This document shows positions 33,633-43,915 of a stretch of DNA of 64,000 nt, piece by piece (within the stretch, counting starts at the first letter, position 1; every line of letters starts with the position of its first letter). A program made the translations under genes and the position numbers. Origin of the DNA: Okapia johnstoni (taxonomy: Eukaryota > Chordata > Mammalia > Artiodactyla > Giraffidae); assembly GCA_024291935.2 (NCBI GenBank), contig CM044313.1:89775001-89839000 (forward strand), given 5' to 3'. The notes below the pieces were generated by a model. That model ran no database searches, was not told where the DNA came from, and worked only from the letters and a program-made list of their open reading frames with translations.

Positions 33633-34037
33633 TTAGCAGATATCTAGAGAATGAGTTAAACTTCTCATTTTGTATCATAAGTCATAACTGTATAAACTTT
33701 TTATAAAGCTTCAAAGGTTTCATTCTATGATATTTTATTTAAAATATGAATTTATATTTCAGTATGATGCACAGTTCAGTTCAGTCACTCAGTAGTGTTT
33801 GACTCTTTCCAGCCCGATGGACTGCAGCACAATAGGCCACCCTGTCCATAACCAACTCCCAGAGTTTACTCAAACTCATGTCCATTGCGTCGGTGATGCC
33901 ATCCAACCATCTCATCCTCTGTTGTCCCTTTCTCCTCCAGCCTTCAATCTTTCCCAGCATCAGGGTCTTTTCAAATGAGTCAGCTCTTTGCATAAGGTGG
34001 CCAAAATATCGGAGTTTCAGTTTCACCGAAAAGTTTC

Positions 34038-34107
34038 ACTGACTTTTTCCAGTCCTGTGGCCACTGCTGAGTTTTCCAAATTTGCTTGCATATTTAGTGC
34101 AGCACTT
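34038..34107 (-). repeat. 70-base duplicate, 3' copy (inside BovB)
   Basis: Identical at all 70 positions to 35311-35380 and in the same orientation. It interrupts the BovB C-terminal coding region between tttca and caacatcagtcc, together with about 13 bases of unmatched filler (34025-34037). Confidence 0.95.
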
Positions 34108-34264
34108 CAACATCAGTCCTTCCAATGAACATTCAGGACTGATCTCCTTTAGGATGGACTGGTTGGATCTCCTTGCAGTCCGAGGGACTCCCAAGAGTCT
34201 CTTCTAACACCACAGTTCAAAAGCTTCAATTCTTCGGCACTCAGCTTTTTTTATAGTCCAACTC

Positions 34265-34840
34265 TCACATCCATCCATGACTACTGGAAAAACCATAGTC
34301 TTCACTAGACAGACCTTTGTTAGCAAAGTAATGTCTCTGATTTTTAACAAGGTGTCTATGTTGGTCATTAACTTTTCTTCCAAGGAGTAAGTGTCTTTCT
34401 ATTTCATGGCTGCAGTCACCATCTGCAGTGATTTTGGAGCCCCCCAAAATAAAGTCAGCCACTGTTTCCACTATTTCCCCATCTATCTGCCATGAAGTGA
34501 TGGGACCAGAGATCTTTGTTTTCTGACTGTTGGGCTTTAAGCCAACTTTTTCACTCTTCTCTTTCACTTTCATCAAGAGACTCTTTAGTTCTTCTTCACT
34601 TTCTGCCATAACGGTGGTGTCATCTGCATATCTGAGGTTATTGATATTTCTCCCAGCAATCTTGATTCCTGCTTGTGCTTCCTCCAGCCCAGCGTTTCTC
34701 ATGATGTACACTGCATATAAGTTAAATAAGCAAGGTGACAATATACAGGCTTGTCGTACTCCTTTTCCTATTTGGAACCAGTGTGTTGTTCCATGTCCAG
34801 TTCTAATGTTTGCTTCCTGACCTTCATACAGGTTTCTCAA
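34265..34840 (-). pseudogene. BovB RT remnant with Y-A-D-D
   Basis: Minus-strand open frame of 191 codons. It has the G-V-R-Q (motif B side) and S-P-C-L-F-N blocks, Y-A-D-D catalytic motif, M-A-E-S-E-E-E-L-K-S and Q-K-T-K blocks, then loses homology after L-L-L-G-R-K because of a frameshift. It also carries G-to-A replacement in the conserved RQGC block (RQAC). Decayed and not functional. Confidence 0.85.
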
Positions 34841-35098
34841 GAGGCAGGTCAGGTGGTATTCCCATCTCTTTCAGAATTTTCCAGTTTATTGTGATCCACA
34901 CAGTCAAAAGCTTTGACATAGTCAATTAAGAAGATGTAGATGTTTCTCTGGAACTCTCTTGCTTTTTTGAGATCCAGCAGATGTTGTCAATATGATCTCT
35001 GGTTCCTCTGCCTTTTCTAAAACCAACTTGAACATCTGGAAGTTCATGGTTTACGTATTGTTGAAGCCTGGCTCGGAGAATTACTTTACTAACATGTG

Positions 35099-35230
35099 CT
35101 GCTGCTTCTGCTAAGTCGCTTCAGTCATATCTGACTCTGTGTGACCCCATAGAAGGCAGCCCACCAGGCTCCACCATCCCTGGGATTCTCCAGGTAAGAA
35201 CACTGGAGTGGGATGCCATTGCCTTCTCCA
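35099..35230 (-). mobile_element. BovA SINE inserted in BovB, with TSD
   Basis: One antisense BovA monomer (gctgctgcttctgctaagtc tail, gtgtgaccccatagaaggca, ggatgccattgccttctcca). Direct repeats tactaacatgtg (35087-35098) and tactagcatgtg (35231-35242) differ at one base. It interrupts the RT/linker boundary of the long BovB. Confidence 0.93.
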
Positions 35231-35310
35231 TACTAGCATGTGAGATGAGTGCAATTGTGAGGTAGTTTGAGCATTCTTTGGCATTGCCTTTCTATGAGAT
35301 TGGAATGAAA

Positions 35311-35380
35311 ACTGACTTTTTCCAGTCCTGTGGCCACTGCTGAGTTTTCCAAATTTGCTTGCATATTTAGTGCAGCACTT
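35311..35380 (-). repeat. 70-base duplicate, resident copy (inside BovB)
   Basis: This is the segment's normal place in BovB: it continues into the cagcatcatcttttagaatt block as in the family. It shares with its duplicate the private variants gcttgcatatttagtgc (family: gctggcatattgagtgc as I recall it), so the duplicate was copied from this element. Confidence 0.9.
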
Positions 35381-35526
35381 TCACAGCATCATCTTTTAGA
35401 ATTTGAAATAGCTCAACTGGAATTCCATCACCTCCACTAGCTTTGTTCTTAGTGATGCTTCCTAAGGCCCAATTGACTTCACATTCCAGGATGTCTGGTT
35501 TTAGGTGAGTGATCTCACCATCATGA

Positions 35527-35959
35527 TTATGGGTCATGAAGATCTTCTTTGTACAGTTCTGTGTATTCTTGCCACCTCTTCTTAATATCTTCTGCTTCTG
35601 TTAGGTCCATACCATTTCTGTCCTTTATTGAGCCCATCTTTGCATGAAATGTCCCCTTGGTATCTCTAATTTTCTTGAAAAAATCTCTAGTCTTTCCCAT
35701 TCTATTTTTTCCTGTATTTCTTTGCACAGATCACTGAGGAATGTTTTTTTTACCTCTCCTTGCTATTCTCTGGAATTCTGCATTCAAATGGGTATATCTT
35801 TCCTTTTTTCCTTTGCTTTTTGCTTCTATTCTTTTCATAGCTTTTTAAGGCTTCCTCAGACAGCCATTTTGCTTTTTTACATTTCTTTTTCTTGGGGATG
35901 GTCTTGCTCCCTGTCTCCTGTACAATGTCACGAACCTCCATCCATGTTTCACCAGGCAC
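35527..35959 (-). pseudogene. BovB endonuclease-RT linker remnant
   Basis: Two minus-strand open frames (35527-35727 and 35750-35959) carry the basic linker of the BovB protein: R-D-F-F-K-K-I-R-D-T-K-G-T-F-H and the K-K-K-K-C-K-K-A-K-W-L-S-E-E-A block. A frameshift separates them (near 35728-35749). The upstream part (35845-36069) has the endonuclease C-terminal L-K-K-V-G-K block. Confidence 0.8.
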
Positions 35960-36245
35960 TCTATCAGATCTAATCCCTTGAATCTATTTCTCAATTCCAC
36001 TGTATAATCATTAGGGATTTGATTTAGGTCATAAATGAATGGTCTAGTGGTTTTCCCTACTTTCTTCAATTTAAGTCTGAATTTGGCAATAAGGAGTTCA
36101 TGATCTGAACCACAGTCAGCTCCCAGTCTTGTTTTTGCTGACTGTATAGAGGTTCTCCATCTTTGCCTGCAAAGAATATAATCAATCTGATTTTGGTGTT
36201 GACCATCTGGTGATGTCCATGTGTAGAGTCTTCTGTATCAAACAA

Positions 36246-37740
36246 AGTTCCAGGATAGATTAGTTTTTACAGTAATTAAGTTTTAACTATATAATGCCAT
36301 ATTTTAAAATACCTATGCTTAAGGTACCATATGTTTATTTCTGAATTTTTCCCTAGATATCTTATTTTTAAGTAGAGGTATAGTTCTTTTTTACATAACT
36401 CAAGCTTATTTTCAGTTATGTTATATTTCTAATCTAAGTATTTTATATTTCTCCTTTTTAGCTATGTCCAAATTACCTGTTTTTCTCACTCAGTAATTAT
36501 TTATTGCACTAGCTTCAGAATTAATTATATTAATATTTTAATCAGTTAAAAATCAGTAGGTAAAAAAGTTGGGGAACAGATCTTTTTAAAATTAAACATA
36601 GTCTTTTGAGTTTTATAATTATATTCTGTTATGTAAAGATGTTTGATGTTTTTATTATTTATTTTCTAGCAAAAGATTAACTAGATAGAGATCAGAGTAC
36701 AGAATTATTTTGTACATGATGTCATTAATTTCCTGAGACATCTTGAAATGAATATAGTAACATCATAAGATTACAAAACATGTGACTATCCCTAGAATTT
36801 AAGATTCAAGATAAAATATACAGTGTTCATTGGTAAAAGACGATATATAGTACCCGCTATTTTATTATAAAAATCATTGAAAGATCACTGGGAAATGAAA
36901 ACAGATTTAGTAAAAACCTTGGGATGATTCTAGAAATTTATGAAATGCTTTTGTCATTATGTATCCTGGAAAGAAGCAAATGTGTAGTCTTAACTATACT
37001 TTATTCCATGAAGATTGTATTACTAGAAGTCTCCCTAAATGATTATACTTTTTGAATTAAATTTCAAATAAAGTGTTGCTTTTGTTGAATATGGACGCTA
37101 TCAACATTACCTTAAAGTTCTATATTAAATACACACAGCATTCCCATATTAGTTGGAACAACTCTACAGAGCTTTGAAAATTCTTCTTGTGAGAAAAGGG
37201 ATAATATGAATATAGCAAGATTTTGTTGCTATGACAACTATGACTTCTCTATTTCTGGTCTTTTTTGCACTTAAACTTTCAGCCTTGAGGTCGTACTGCC
37301 GTTTTTCCCTGCTAATCTATCTGATACAAATGTGAAAATGCTGACTAAAATATAACAGGGAAAATTATTCATAGAGTTTTTAGAAATATTATTCCTCTTT
37401 TAAAATAAACTTTAAAGTAAAAAAATGCTTACTCCAGCACACTGAATATTTATTTCCAATAATACTACAATATATATATATATGTTTATAGGAAATGTTA
37501 TTAAAAACATACTGTTTTGTTAAAACATTGAGCCTTAGAAAAAAGCAACAGCAACAGCAAAATAAATCTAATATTCTCTCTTATAAATATTTTTTATCAA
37601 ATAACACAGGAAGGATTTTGTTGGATTCAAACAATGTATTATCTCACTTATAATATTAATATATATGCACATCCATCTATATACACATATTATGTAATTG
37701 ATCTAAACATCTTAGTTATAGAATAAATACACACATATAT
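36246..37740. other. AT-rich unique stretch, X-box-like palindrome
   Basis: No repeat family or gene recognised over 1.5 kb. A short TA run lies at 37471-37486. 37225-37238 reads gttgctatgacaac, see separate entry. Confidence 0.45.
37225..37238 (+). promoter_or_regulatory. Candidate RFX X-box
   Basis: gttgctatgacaac matches the palindromic X-box gttgccatggcaac at 12 of 14 positions with both GTTGC and AAC arms kept. X-boxes bind RFX factors at cilia-gene promoters and enhancers. No promoter or gene is visible nearby. Confidence 0.3.
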
Positions 37741-37773
37741 ACATATACTTATGTGTGTGTGTGTATATAAGTC

Positions 37774-37986
37774 AGGCTTCCCTGGTAGCTCAGTTGGTAA
37801 AGAATCTGCCTGCAATTCAGGAGACCCAGGTTCAAACCCTGGGTGGCGAAGATCCCCTGGAGAAGGAAATGGCAATCCCCATTCCAGTATTCTTACCTGG
37901 AAAATCCCATGGACAGAGGAGCCTGGCAGGCTGCAGTCCATGGGGTTACCAAGAGTTGAACAGGACTTAGAGACTTAATCACCACC
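37774..37986 (+). mobile_element. Bov-tA SINE
   Basis: Sense Bov-tA: ggcttccctggtagctcagt, box B ggttcaaaccc at 37829-37839, body gaaggaaatggcaatccccattcc to gacttagagacttaatcacc. A short TG run (37751-37762) precedes it. The two overlapping open frames here are SINE translations. Confidence 0.95.
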
Positions 37987-38074
37987 ATATGTATTTCAAC
38001 GTTACCATTTCTTTGTATAAAGTGTCACATCTACAGCCATGCTTTGAAGTGAGAGTTTGGTTGTTAACATCATA

Positions 38075-38250
38075 CCAGTGCTTGTGACCCCATGGCCTGG
38101 AGTCTGCCCGGCTCCTCTGTCCATAGGATTGTCCAGTTAAGAACACTGAAGGGGATTGCCGTTTCCTTCTCCAGTGCATCTTCCTGACCCAGGAATCAAA
38201 TTAGGGTCTTCTGCATTGCAGGAGGTCTCCTGCATTGCAGCTGGAGTATT
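38075..38250 (-). mobile_element. Bov-tA SINE, diverged
   Basis: Antisense: gtgaccccatggcctggagt, ggctcctctgtccataggat, head with ctgcattgcaggaggtctcc repeated in tandem (ctgcattgcag twice). The normal head end is lost. Confidence 0.88.
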
Positions 38251-38537
38251 TAAAGTAAAACTATTCAAATTATTTAGACAAGGTTTTCCCGGCTCAGCAA
38301 CTTTAAATAATTTGCATAATTTAATTGAAATGATTAAATATTGCTAGATAAATAGAAAATCATAATTTGTATCCGTAGGTATTTTATAATTACCCAAAAT
38401 AATGTTTGAGTCAGAAACGTGGTCTAGTATGTTTGTTATTAATCTTTTAGGGATTACCTGATAACTTAGATATAGACATTGCTTTAGATTGATATTCAGG
38501 CTTTGAAAAAAAAAAAATGTACCTGAAGCCCTGGCTT
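38251..38537. other. AT-rich stretch, no gene seen
   Basis: No repeat family or gene recognised; A run near 38503-38517. Confidence 0.45.
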
Positions 38538-38762
38538 GTGAGTGCATGCTCTGTCACTTGGTCACTTGGATTGCTTGTGTCCCCATGAACTGCAGCCTGT
38601 CAGGCTCCTCTGTCCTTGGAATTTTCCAGGCAAGAATATTGGAGTGGGTTGCCATTTCTTCCTCCAGGGCTTCTTCCCAGCCCAAGGATTAAACTCAAGT
38701 CTTCTGCATCTACTGTGTTGGCAGGTGGATTCTTTACCACTGAGCGAATTGGGAAACCCAAG
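38538..38762 (-). mobile_element. Bov-tA SINE
   Basis: Antisense: gtgtccccatgaactgcagc, tggaattttccaggcaagaa, head with the extra tctactgtgttggcaggtgg and accactgagcgaattgggaa. Confidence 0.93.
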
Positions 38763-38769
38763 CTTATAC

Positions 38770-39759
38770 AAGAGTAATACATCCATTTTTCTAGTGAACT
38801 AAAGCAGTAATCTTTTAAGTCATGAATGTTTAAATTCACTGACGTTTAATGTATTGACTTTTTACAGGTATAGATAGGTATGTTCCAGCTTTTTAGAAGT
38901 TCTAAATAAGTTAGTTCTTTGATATTATTTGTAAAGAGAAAAATTCACTAAAAATTTTGTGTGCATGTGTGTGAGTTTGTGTGTGTGTGTATGTCTTTAC
39001 CTGTATAGGAGACTATTCTAGAAAAATACATTCTGGTTTTGGAAATTTTAAAACTAAAACTGTAGCGCAAAACATTTAATACATTGTGGATTCATGATCT
39101 GTCCTTTAAGCAGAAGAGGTTTTTATATAAATTCATATTTTTAGATGATTTCCTCATAGAAATCTTGTATAACATTTTTACAAAAATTGAAATATTGTAA
39201 TAGGTAACCCAGTATCCACAAAAATCCAGTCTCATGAAATCCCACCTCCATTGTGCATGCCTAATCAGGAGGGAAGAACAAGGCAGTAAAGTTAAACTAC
39301 TACCATTCTTACAATAGTTACAAATTTACTAAACTTACTACTGTTGCTAATGGCTGCTGTAGACCATATAACATTGCATAATACTGTGTTGAGTTCCTTG
39401 TGATAGGTGGCAATATTATCTTTGACAGGGGAAGATTTTGGAATTCAGAAAAGATACCTAATTTCTCCAAGAGCAAACAATATGCACATTGCATATCCAG
39501 CAATTTAAACACCAATGTAACTGAGCCAAAGTCCGTTTTTCCTAATAAGTTGAATTGAATTCTTAAATGAGGCAAAAATAGTCAACAATGTATAAGAAAT
39601 AATAGAGACCTCATTTAAAATAAAGTCAAGAGGACAGAAGGAATACTCTAATACTCTACATGCTATGTTAGTATTACTAACAGACCTATGAAAGTAGTAC
39701 CTGTGTATCTCCAAAAAGAAAGTTACTACTTTACTACCTAGCAGGAGGAAAGAATTTCT
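38770..39759. other. AT-rich stretch, no gene seen
   Basis: Interrupted TG repeat at 38959-38993. No repeat family or gene recognised. Confidence 0.45.
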
Positions 39760-40000
39760 CTTTGTCCAGAAACAGCCCAGTCAATGAGAGTCTGTCACAA
39801 CACAGTCAACCAAAAGACACTACACTTTGAATTCCCAGTTTTCTGCAATAAACTCTTCCTTTATAGTATCTCCTCCCAACTCCCCCTTCGCTTCTAAAAA
39901 AGAAAGTTCTTCTGACTTGCCTGGGGTTGGCCATAGATTGCATGTGCTGAAATGTAATTCTTTACTGTTCCTGAATAACTCCAATTGGTTCATGAAATAA
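39760..40000 (+). mobile_element. Possible LTR fragment
   Basis: A polyadenylation-like ctgcaataaactcttccttt followed by ttctgacttgcctggggttg and ctgttcctgaataactcc resembles the R-U5 end of an old endogenous retroviral LTR. The family is not assignable by eye, and no coding part of a retrovirus was found. Confidence 0.35.
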
Positions 40001-40104
40001 CTTAATGTTTTATTGTTTTGGGTAAAGAAAAGAATAATCTATCATAATTGGAAATTACATTAGTTTCATTGAAGTAGTAGCAATATCTGATCTTGGTAAA
40101 ACAC

Positions 40105-40525
40105 CTACACGCACCCATTGCTCTGTTGAGAAATTTACACGGTTCCTCATGTAATGGACACAACAACACTATGTTATAGCTACCCTATGTACAGCCATTT
40201 TATATTTGACGAAATTGTGGCTCAAATGAGTAAAGAAAGTGAAGTTACTCAATTGTTTCCAACTTTTTGAGACCCCATGGACCATAGCCCGGCAGGCTCC
40301 TCCATCCATGGGATTTTTCCAGACAAGAATACTGGAGTGGGTTGCAATTTCCTTCTCCAGAAGATCTTCTTGACCCAGGGATTGAACCCAGCTCTCCTGC
40401 ATTGCAGGTAGAATCTTTACCCTCTGAGCCACCAGGGACTCAAAATGAATAAAGCCATACACATTGTAAGTGGTGATGCTGGAATTTGAATTCAGGCAGT
40501 CTGACTCCAGAAAATAGACAGATGT
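40105..40525 (+). mobile_element. MIR SINE split by Bov-tA
   Basis: Sense MIR: cacaacaacactatgttata, ccattttatatttgacgaaa, ttgtggctcaaatgag up to 40235. It resumes at 40443 with attgtaagtggtgatgctgg and gaattcaggcagtctgactc. The missing middle is where Bov-tA inserted. Confidence 0.75.
40224..40454 (-). mobile_element. Bov-tA SINE inserted in MIR, with TSD
   Basis: Antisense Bov-tA 40236-40442 (tccaactttttgagacccca to gagccaccagggactc). Direct repeats aaatgagtaaag (40224-40235) and aaatgaataaag (40443-40454) differ at one base; both lie inside MIR sequence. Confidence 0.95.
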
Positions 40526-40618
40526 TGGTGAGACTGTATCCTTTGAATTAACAGTGCTTGACTTCTTATCTATAAATTCTAAATTTCTGCATGATTTTGA
40601 ATAAGTTACTATGTTAAG

Positions 40619-41062
40619 TTTAGGGTTCTTCAGAGAAACAGGATCAAGAGGATGTGTATACATAAAGAAAACAATTTATTTTAAGAACTGGTTCATGCAA
40701 TTGTGGAGGTTTGGTGAGTCCAAACTCTGATAGAGGCAGGCAGCTCAGGGGAAAGCTGAAGTTAGAATCCAAAGGCTGTCTGCTGTGGAATCAGGAAGAA
40801 ACGATGTTGTACATGAAGATCATCTGCCAAAGAATTCTCTCTTGTTTTCAAGGAGGTCAGCCTTTTGTTCTATTCAGATCTTCAACTGATTGGATGAGGC
40901 AAACTCAAAATATGGAGGACATTCTCTGTTACTCAAAGCCTACCAACTTAAATATTAATATATGCCTCATCCAAGAACACCATCATGGAAACATTCAGAA
41001 ATGTGTTTAGCCAAATATCTGGGCATCATGGCCCAGGCAGGTTGACACATAAAATTAACCAC
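40619..41062 (-). mobile_element. Ancient LTR-like repeat (copy 3), near complete
   Basis: Antisense, about 440 bases: gggttcttcagagaaacagg, gcaattgtggaggtttggtg, cttcaactgattggatgagg, gccaaatatctgggcatcat, gttgacacataaaattaacc. The order matches the copies at 10455 and 28030. A 99-codon open frame (40711-41010) is a translation of this repeat. Confidence 0.65.
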
Positions 41063-41099
41063 CAGTTTTGTACTTCAATTGTACTTCATTTCCCATACC

Positions 41100-41795
41100 T
41101 TTTAAAACTAAGATAGCATTATTTTTTAATGGAGGTGAAATTCATATAATGTAAATTAGCATTTTATGTGAGGAATTTAGCTGCATTTATGACATTCACA
41201 ATGTCCTACAACTACCACATCTATTGAGTTCCAAAATATTTTCATCACCTTACAATGATATATTTACCCAATAAGTAGTATCCAGTACCCATGACAACTA
41301 CCAGTTTTCTTTCTGTCACTGTGGATTTATCTATTCTGAATATTTCATGTTAGTAGATTTGTCCAATATTGACATTTTGTGACTGGCTTTTTGTATTTAA
41401 CAATATTTTTGAGGTTCATATTGCAGCACCATAGCATGTATCAGTATTTCATTCATGTTTACCACCAAATAATATTATAGTGTATGCACATATCACAATT
41501 TATTCATTCTTTCATTTGCTGATGGACATTTGGTTAGTTTCTATCTATAGGTCATTATGAATAGTGCTTATATGAACATCTGTGTACAAGTTTTATTTTT
41601 TTTTTGGTACTTGTCTACAGTTTTCTTGGGTATATATCTATGAATGAGACTGCTGAGTTATATGATAATTTCATGTTTAACTTTTTGAGCAACTGTCAAA
41701 TTCTTTCCCCATGTCTGCATCATTTTACATTTCTCCAAGCAATGCACAAATATTCCAATTTCTCCACATTCTCCGCAATGTTTGTTATTTGCCAT
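41100..41795 (-). mobile_element. Ancient L1 ORF2/3' fragment
   Basis: Antisense L1: ggaggtgaaattcatataat, cagtacccatgacaactacc, tttcatttgctgatggacatt, gaatagtgcttatatgaaca, atctatgaatgagactgctg. Strongly diverged and long inactive. T run at 41594-41606. Confidence 0.7.
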
Positions 41796-41865
41796 TCATG
41801 TGAGGTAAACAGATTAATGCTCCATCATCAAAGATTTCCATCTCCTAGTTTTGGAGGCCTGTACT

Positions 41866-41916
41866 GATCACCTCACCTCAGAAGCCTGTACTTATCACCT
41901 CACCTCACCTCATCAG
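41866..41916 (+). repeat. (CACCT)n-like pentamer repeat
   Basis: tcacctcacctcagaagcctg, then tcacctcacctcacctcatc: short runs of CACCT, the larger unit (about 22 bases, gcctgtact-atcacctcacctca) itself repeated twice. Confidence 0.7.
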
Positions 41917-41929
41917 GCAAGAGAGACTT

Positions 41930-42535
41930 CTCAGGCACAAGCTCAGGAAACTGAGATGGGGAAATAATCCTGGATAAATGAGCCATGTGCTTAGTCACTC
42001 AGACATATCTGACTTTTTGCAACCCCATAGACTGTAGCCTGCCAGGATCCTCAGTCCTTGGGATTTTCCAAGCATGAATGCTGAAGTGGGTTGCCATATC
42101 CTCCTCCAGGGGCTCTTCCTGACCCAGGGACTGAACTTGTATCTCTTCTGTCTCCTGCATTACAGGCTTAATTGGGTGGGCTCTGTGTAATCATAAGTGT
42201 CCTTTAAAAAGTAAGAGAAGGAAATGTGAGGACATTAGCAGAGAATCAAAGTCAAAAAGCTATTTAAAATGTCTAGGTTTCTATTTTTAGAGATGGGAGA
42301 AGGCACAATAAACTAAAGAATGCAGGCCACTTCTAGAAATAATTGAACATAATGGCAATCAGAAAGATCTTCCCCTAGATCATCCAGAAAGAGCAGAGTC
42401 CGGACAATGACTTGATTTTAGCTAACCAAGGCCCATTTCAGAATTCTGACATAGAGAATTATAATAAATCTGTTGTTTTAAGCCACTTTTTATGGTAGCT
42501 GTTAAGAAGTAACAGGTTACTAATACATGTAATAT
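41930..42535 (+). mobile_element. MLT1-type LTR split by Bov-tA
   Basis: Sense MaLR-like LTR: gaaactgagatggggaaata, atcctggataa up to about 41980, then aattgggtgggctctgtgta from 42170, ggaatgcaggccacttc-type block near 42325, and the end gttgttttaagccacttttt followed by actaatacatg. A remnant of an ancient ERVL-related retroelement without coding sequence. Confidence 0.65.
41985..42165 (-). mobile_element. Bov-tA SINE inside MLT1-type LTR
   Basis: Antisense: gcttagtcactcagacatat, ggattttccaagcatgaatg, gttgccatatcctcctccag, tctcctgcattacaggc. The head is truncated before the usual accactgagccacc. No clear target-site duplication. Confidence 0.9.
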
Positions 42536-42539
42536 ATTC

Positions 42540-42597
42540 AAAAAGCCAAAGCCAAAGACATGCAAAGCCAAAGATATGCAAAAAGCCAAAGACAACC
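42540..42597 (+). repeat. Imperfect 16-base tandem repeat
   Basis: aagccaaagacatgca, then aagccaaagatatgcaaa, then aagccaaagacaacc: about three units. It sits at the start of an L1-like segment and may be an expansion of the L1 text aaagacaacc. Confidence 0.8.
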
Positions 42598-43090
42598 AGA
42601 TAATTTTAAAAGGAACCAGAGGAAAAAGTTAGTCTACCTGTAGAAGAAGGGTAAGAATTACAGTGGATTTCTCATCAGATATTGTGAATCAAATGAAATA
42701 TTTAATGTTTTGAAGGGAAAAGACAGGAAAAAAAGCACTAATATAGACTTCTATATACAATAAATTTATTTTCAAAACAAAGGATAAATGCTTTCTCAAA
42801 CAAAAATATTGTTAGTAGACCTGTCCTGCAATAAGTATTATAAGGTGATTTTCAAGCACATATACCAGAAACACTGGTATATGTGTATATAACCAAAAAC
42901 GTCAGTAAAGGAATGAAGTAAAACAAAATATTGTATTTTATTCTTAATTGTTCTAAAAATCTAGCTGTTAGAGTAATGATAATAACAGTGGTTTGGGTGA
43001 TTATAGTGTCAATATACAGAAGATGAAATCTTTGACAAAAACACCATAAAGTGGAGAAGAGAGAAGTGAACAACACTTCATTACAAAGTA
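42598..43090 (+). mobile_element. Ancient L1-like ORF1/5' region fragment
   Basis: Sense phrases agtctacctgtagaagaagg, gatttctcatcagatattgt, tcaaacaaaaatattgttag and tagacctgtcctgcaataag follow the order of an old L1/HAL1 5' half (consensus: gcagacctgccctacaaga). Strongly diverged. Confidence 0.55.
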
Positions 43091-43149
43091 TCGGGTGTAT
43101 GTATAAGCAGTATATTATTATTTAAAGTGGAATTAAAAGAGTTAAAAAT

Positions 43150-43915
43150 TGTAATGTAAACTTGACAGTTTAAAGAAAGTGATCCAATTCTTTGAAAGAT
43201 ACAAACCACCCAAACATACACAAGGAGAAATAGATAACATGAATAGCTCTATATCTGTTAAATAAATTAAACATATAATCAAAAGCCTTACAAATAGAGA
43301 AAGTACTTGGGATAGAGAGTTTCAATGATGAATTCTATGAAACATTTAAAGAATAGATAGTATAAATCTTCAACAATTTTTTAAATTTGTTGTGTGAGCT
43401 CAGAGTTATCATAATACCAAATCAGAGAAAAACACTACAAAAGAAAATTACAGACCACTATCTCATGAACATAGATACAGAATCTTCAACAAAATTCTTG
43501 CAAATTGAATCCAACAATGTCTTAAAAGGATTAACTGCCATGATCAAATGTCATTAAAGACAGGCATGGATTCAATCAAGGAAAGTTAACATAAACACAT
43601 GAAAAATTTCAAAACTATTTAATCATATCCATTGATGACAAAATTTTTTGACAAAATCTAACAGACTCATAATAAGAACTCTTAGCAGTCTGAGAAGAGG
43701 CAAGACTTCTTTAACTTGATAGAGTCCATATACAGCGAAACTCTACAGCTAGCATCACATTTAATGGCTAGAGAATGGATGATTCCTGTAAGATCAGGCA
43801 CAAGGCAAGTATATCCTCTCTCACCACACTTATTCAAACTAGTACCAAAAAGTATGAACTAGTGCAGAATGATAAGGGGAAAATAAAATTTGAAAGGAAG
43901 AAATAAAACAGTCTT
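43150..43915 (+). mobile_element. Ancient L1 ORF2 (RT) fragment
   Basis: Sense L1: gaaaattacagaccactatc, tcatgaacatagatacag, aaaattcttgcaaattgaatc, catatccattgatgacaaaa, atttaatggctagagaatgg. Covers the fingers/palm part of RT but the frame is full of stops. Confidence 0.7.

Larger units (their letters stand above)
33772..36245 (-). mobile_element. BovB LINE, longest copy, rearranged
   Basis: Antisense BovB running from the 3' tail (cagttcagttcag, 33772) to the endonuclease domain (about 36245), about 2.3 kb without the BovA at 35099-35230. Sense order: end of the APE-type endonuclease with the S-D-H block (near 36100), a basic linker, RT with motif A-like residues, Y-A-D-D near 34610-34640, the C-terminal region. 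The 5' UTR and the first part of the endonuclease are missing. The frame is broken many times. A 70-base segment of its own linker is duplicated inside its 3' part (34038-34107 = 35311-35380). Confidence 0.93.

Noticed and set aside
37829..37839. Box-B-like tRNA promoter in Bov-tA heads as true tRNA gene
   Set aside because: The head lacks a foldable acceptor stem and is followed by BovA sequence; it is a SINE promoter relic.
37751..37978. Open frames of 75 and 71 codons with MCVCVYK-type start
   Set aside because: TG microsatellite plus Bov-tA read in two frames.
39760..40000. Provirus with coding genes
   Set aside because: Only an LTR-end-like text is visible; no gag, pol or env homology on either strand nearby.
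40169..40663. 164-codon minus-strand open frame
   Set aside because: It spans MIR, a Bov-tA and flanking sequence; the central part is a standard SINE translation (the ...EEDLLEKEIATHSSILVW type seen in all copies).
42540..42597. CRISPR-like short repeats
   Set aside because: Only three imperfect units, no spacers, mammalian L1 context.
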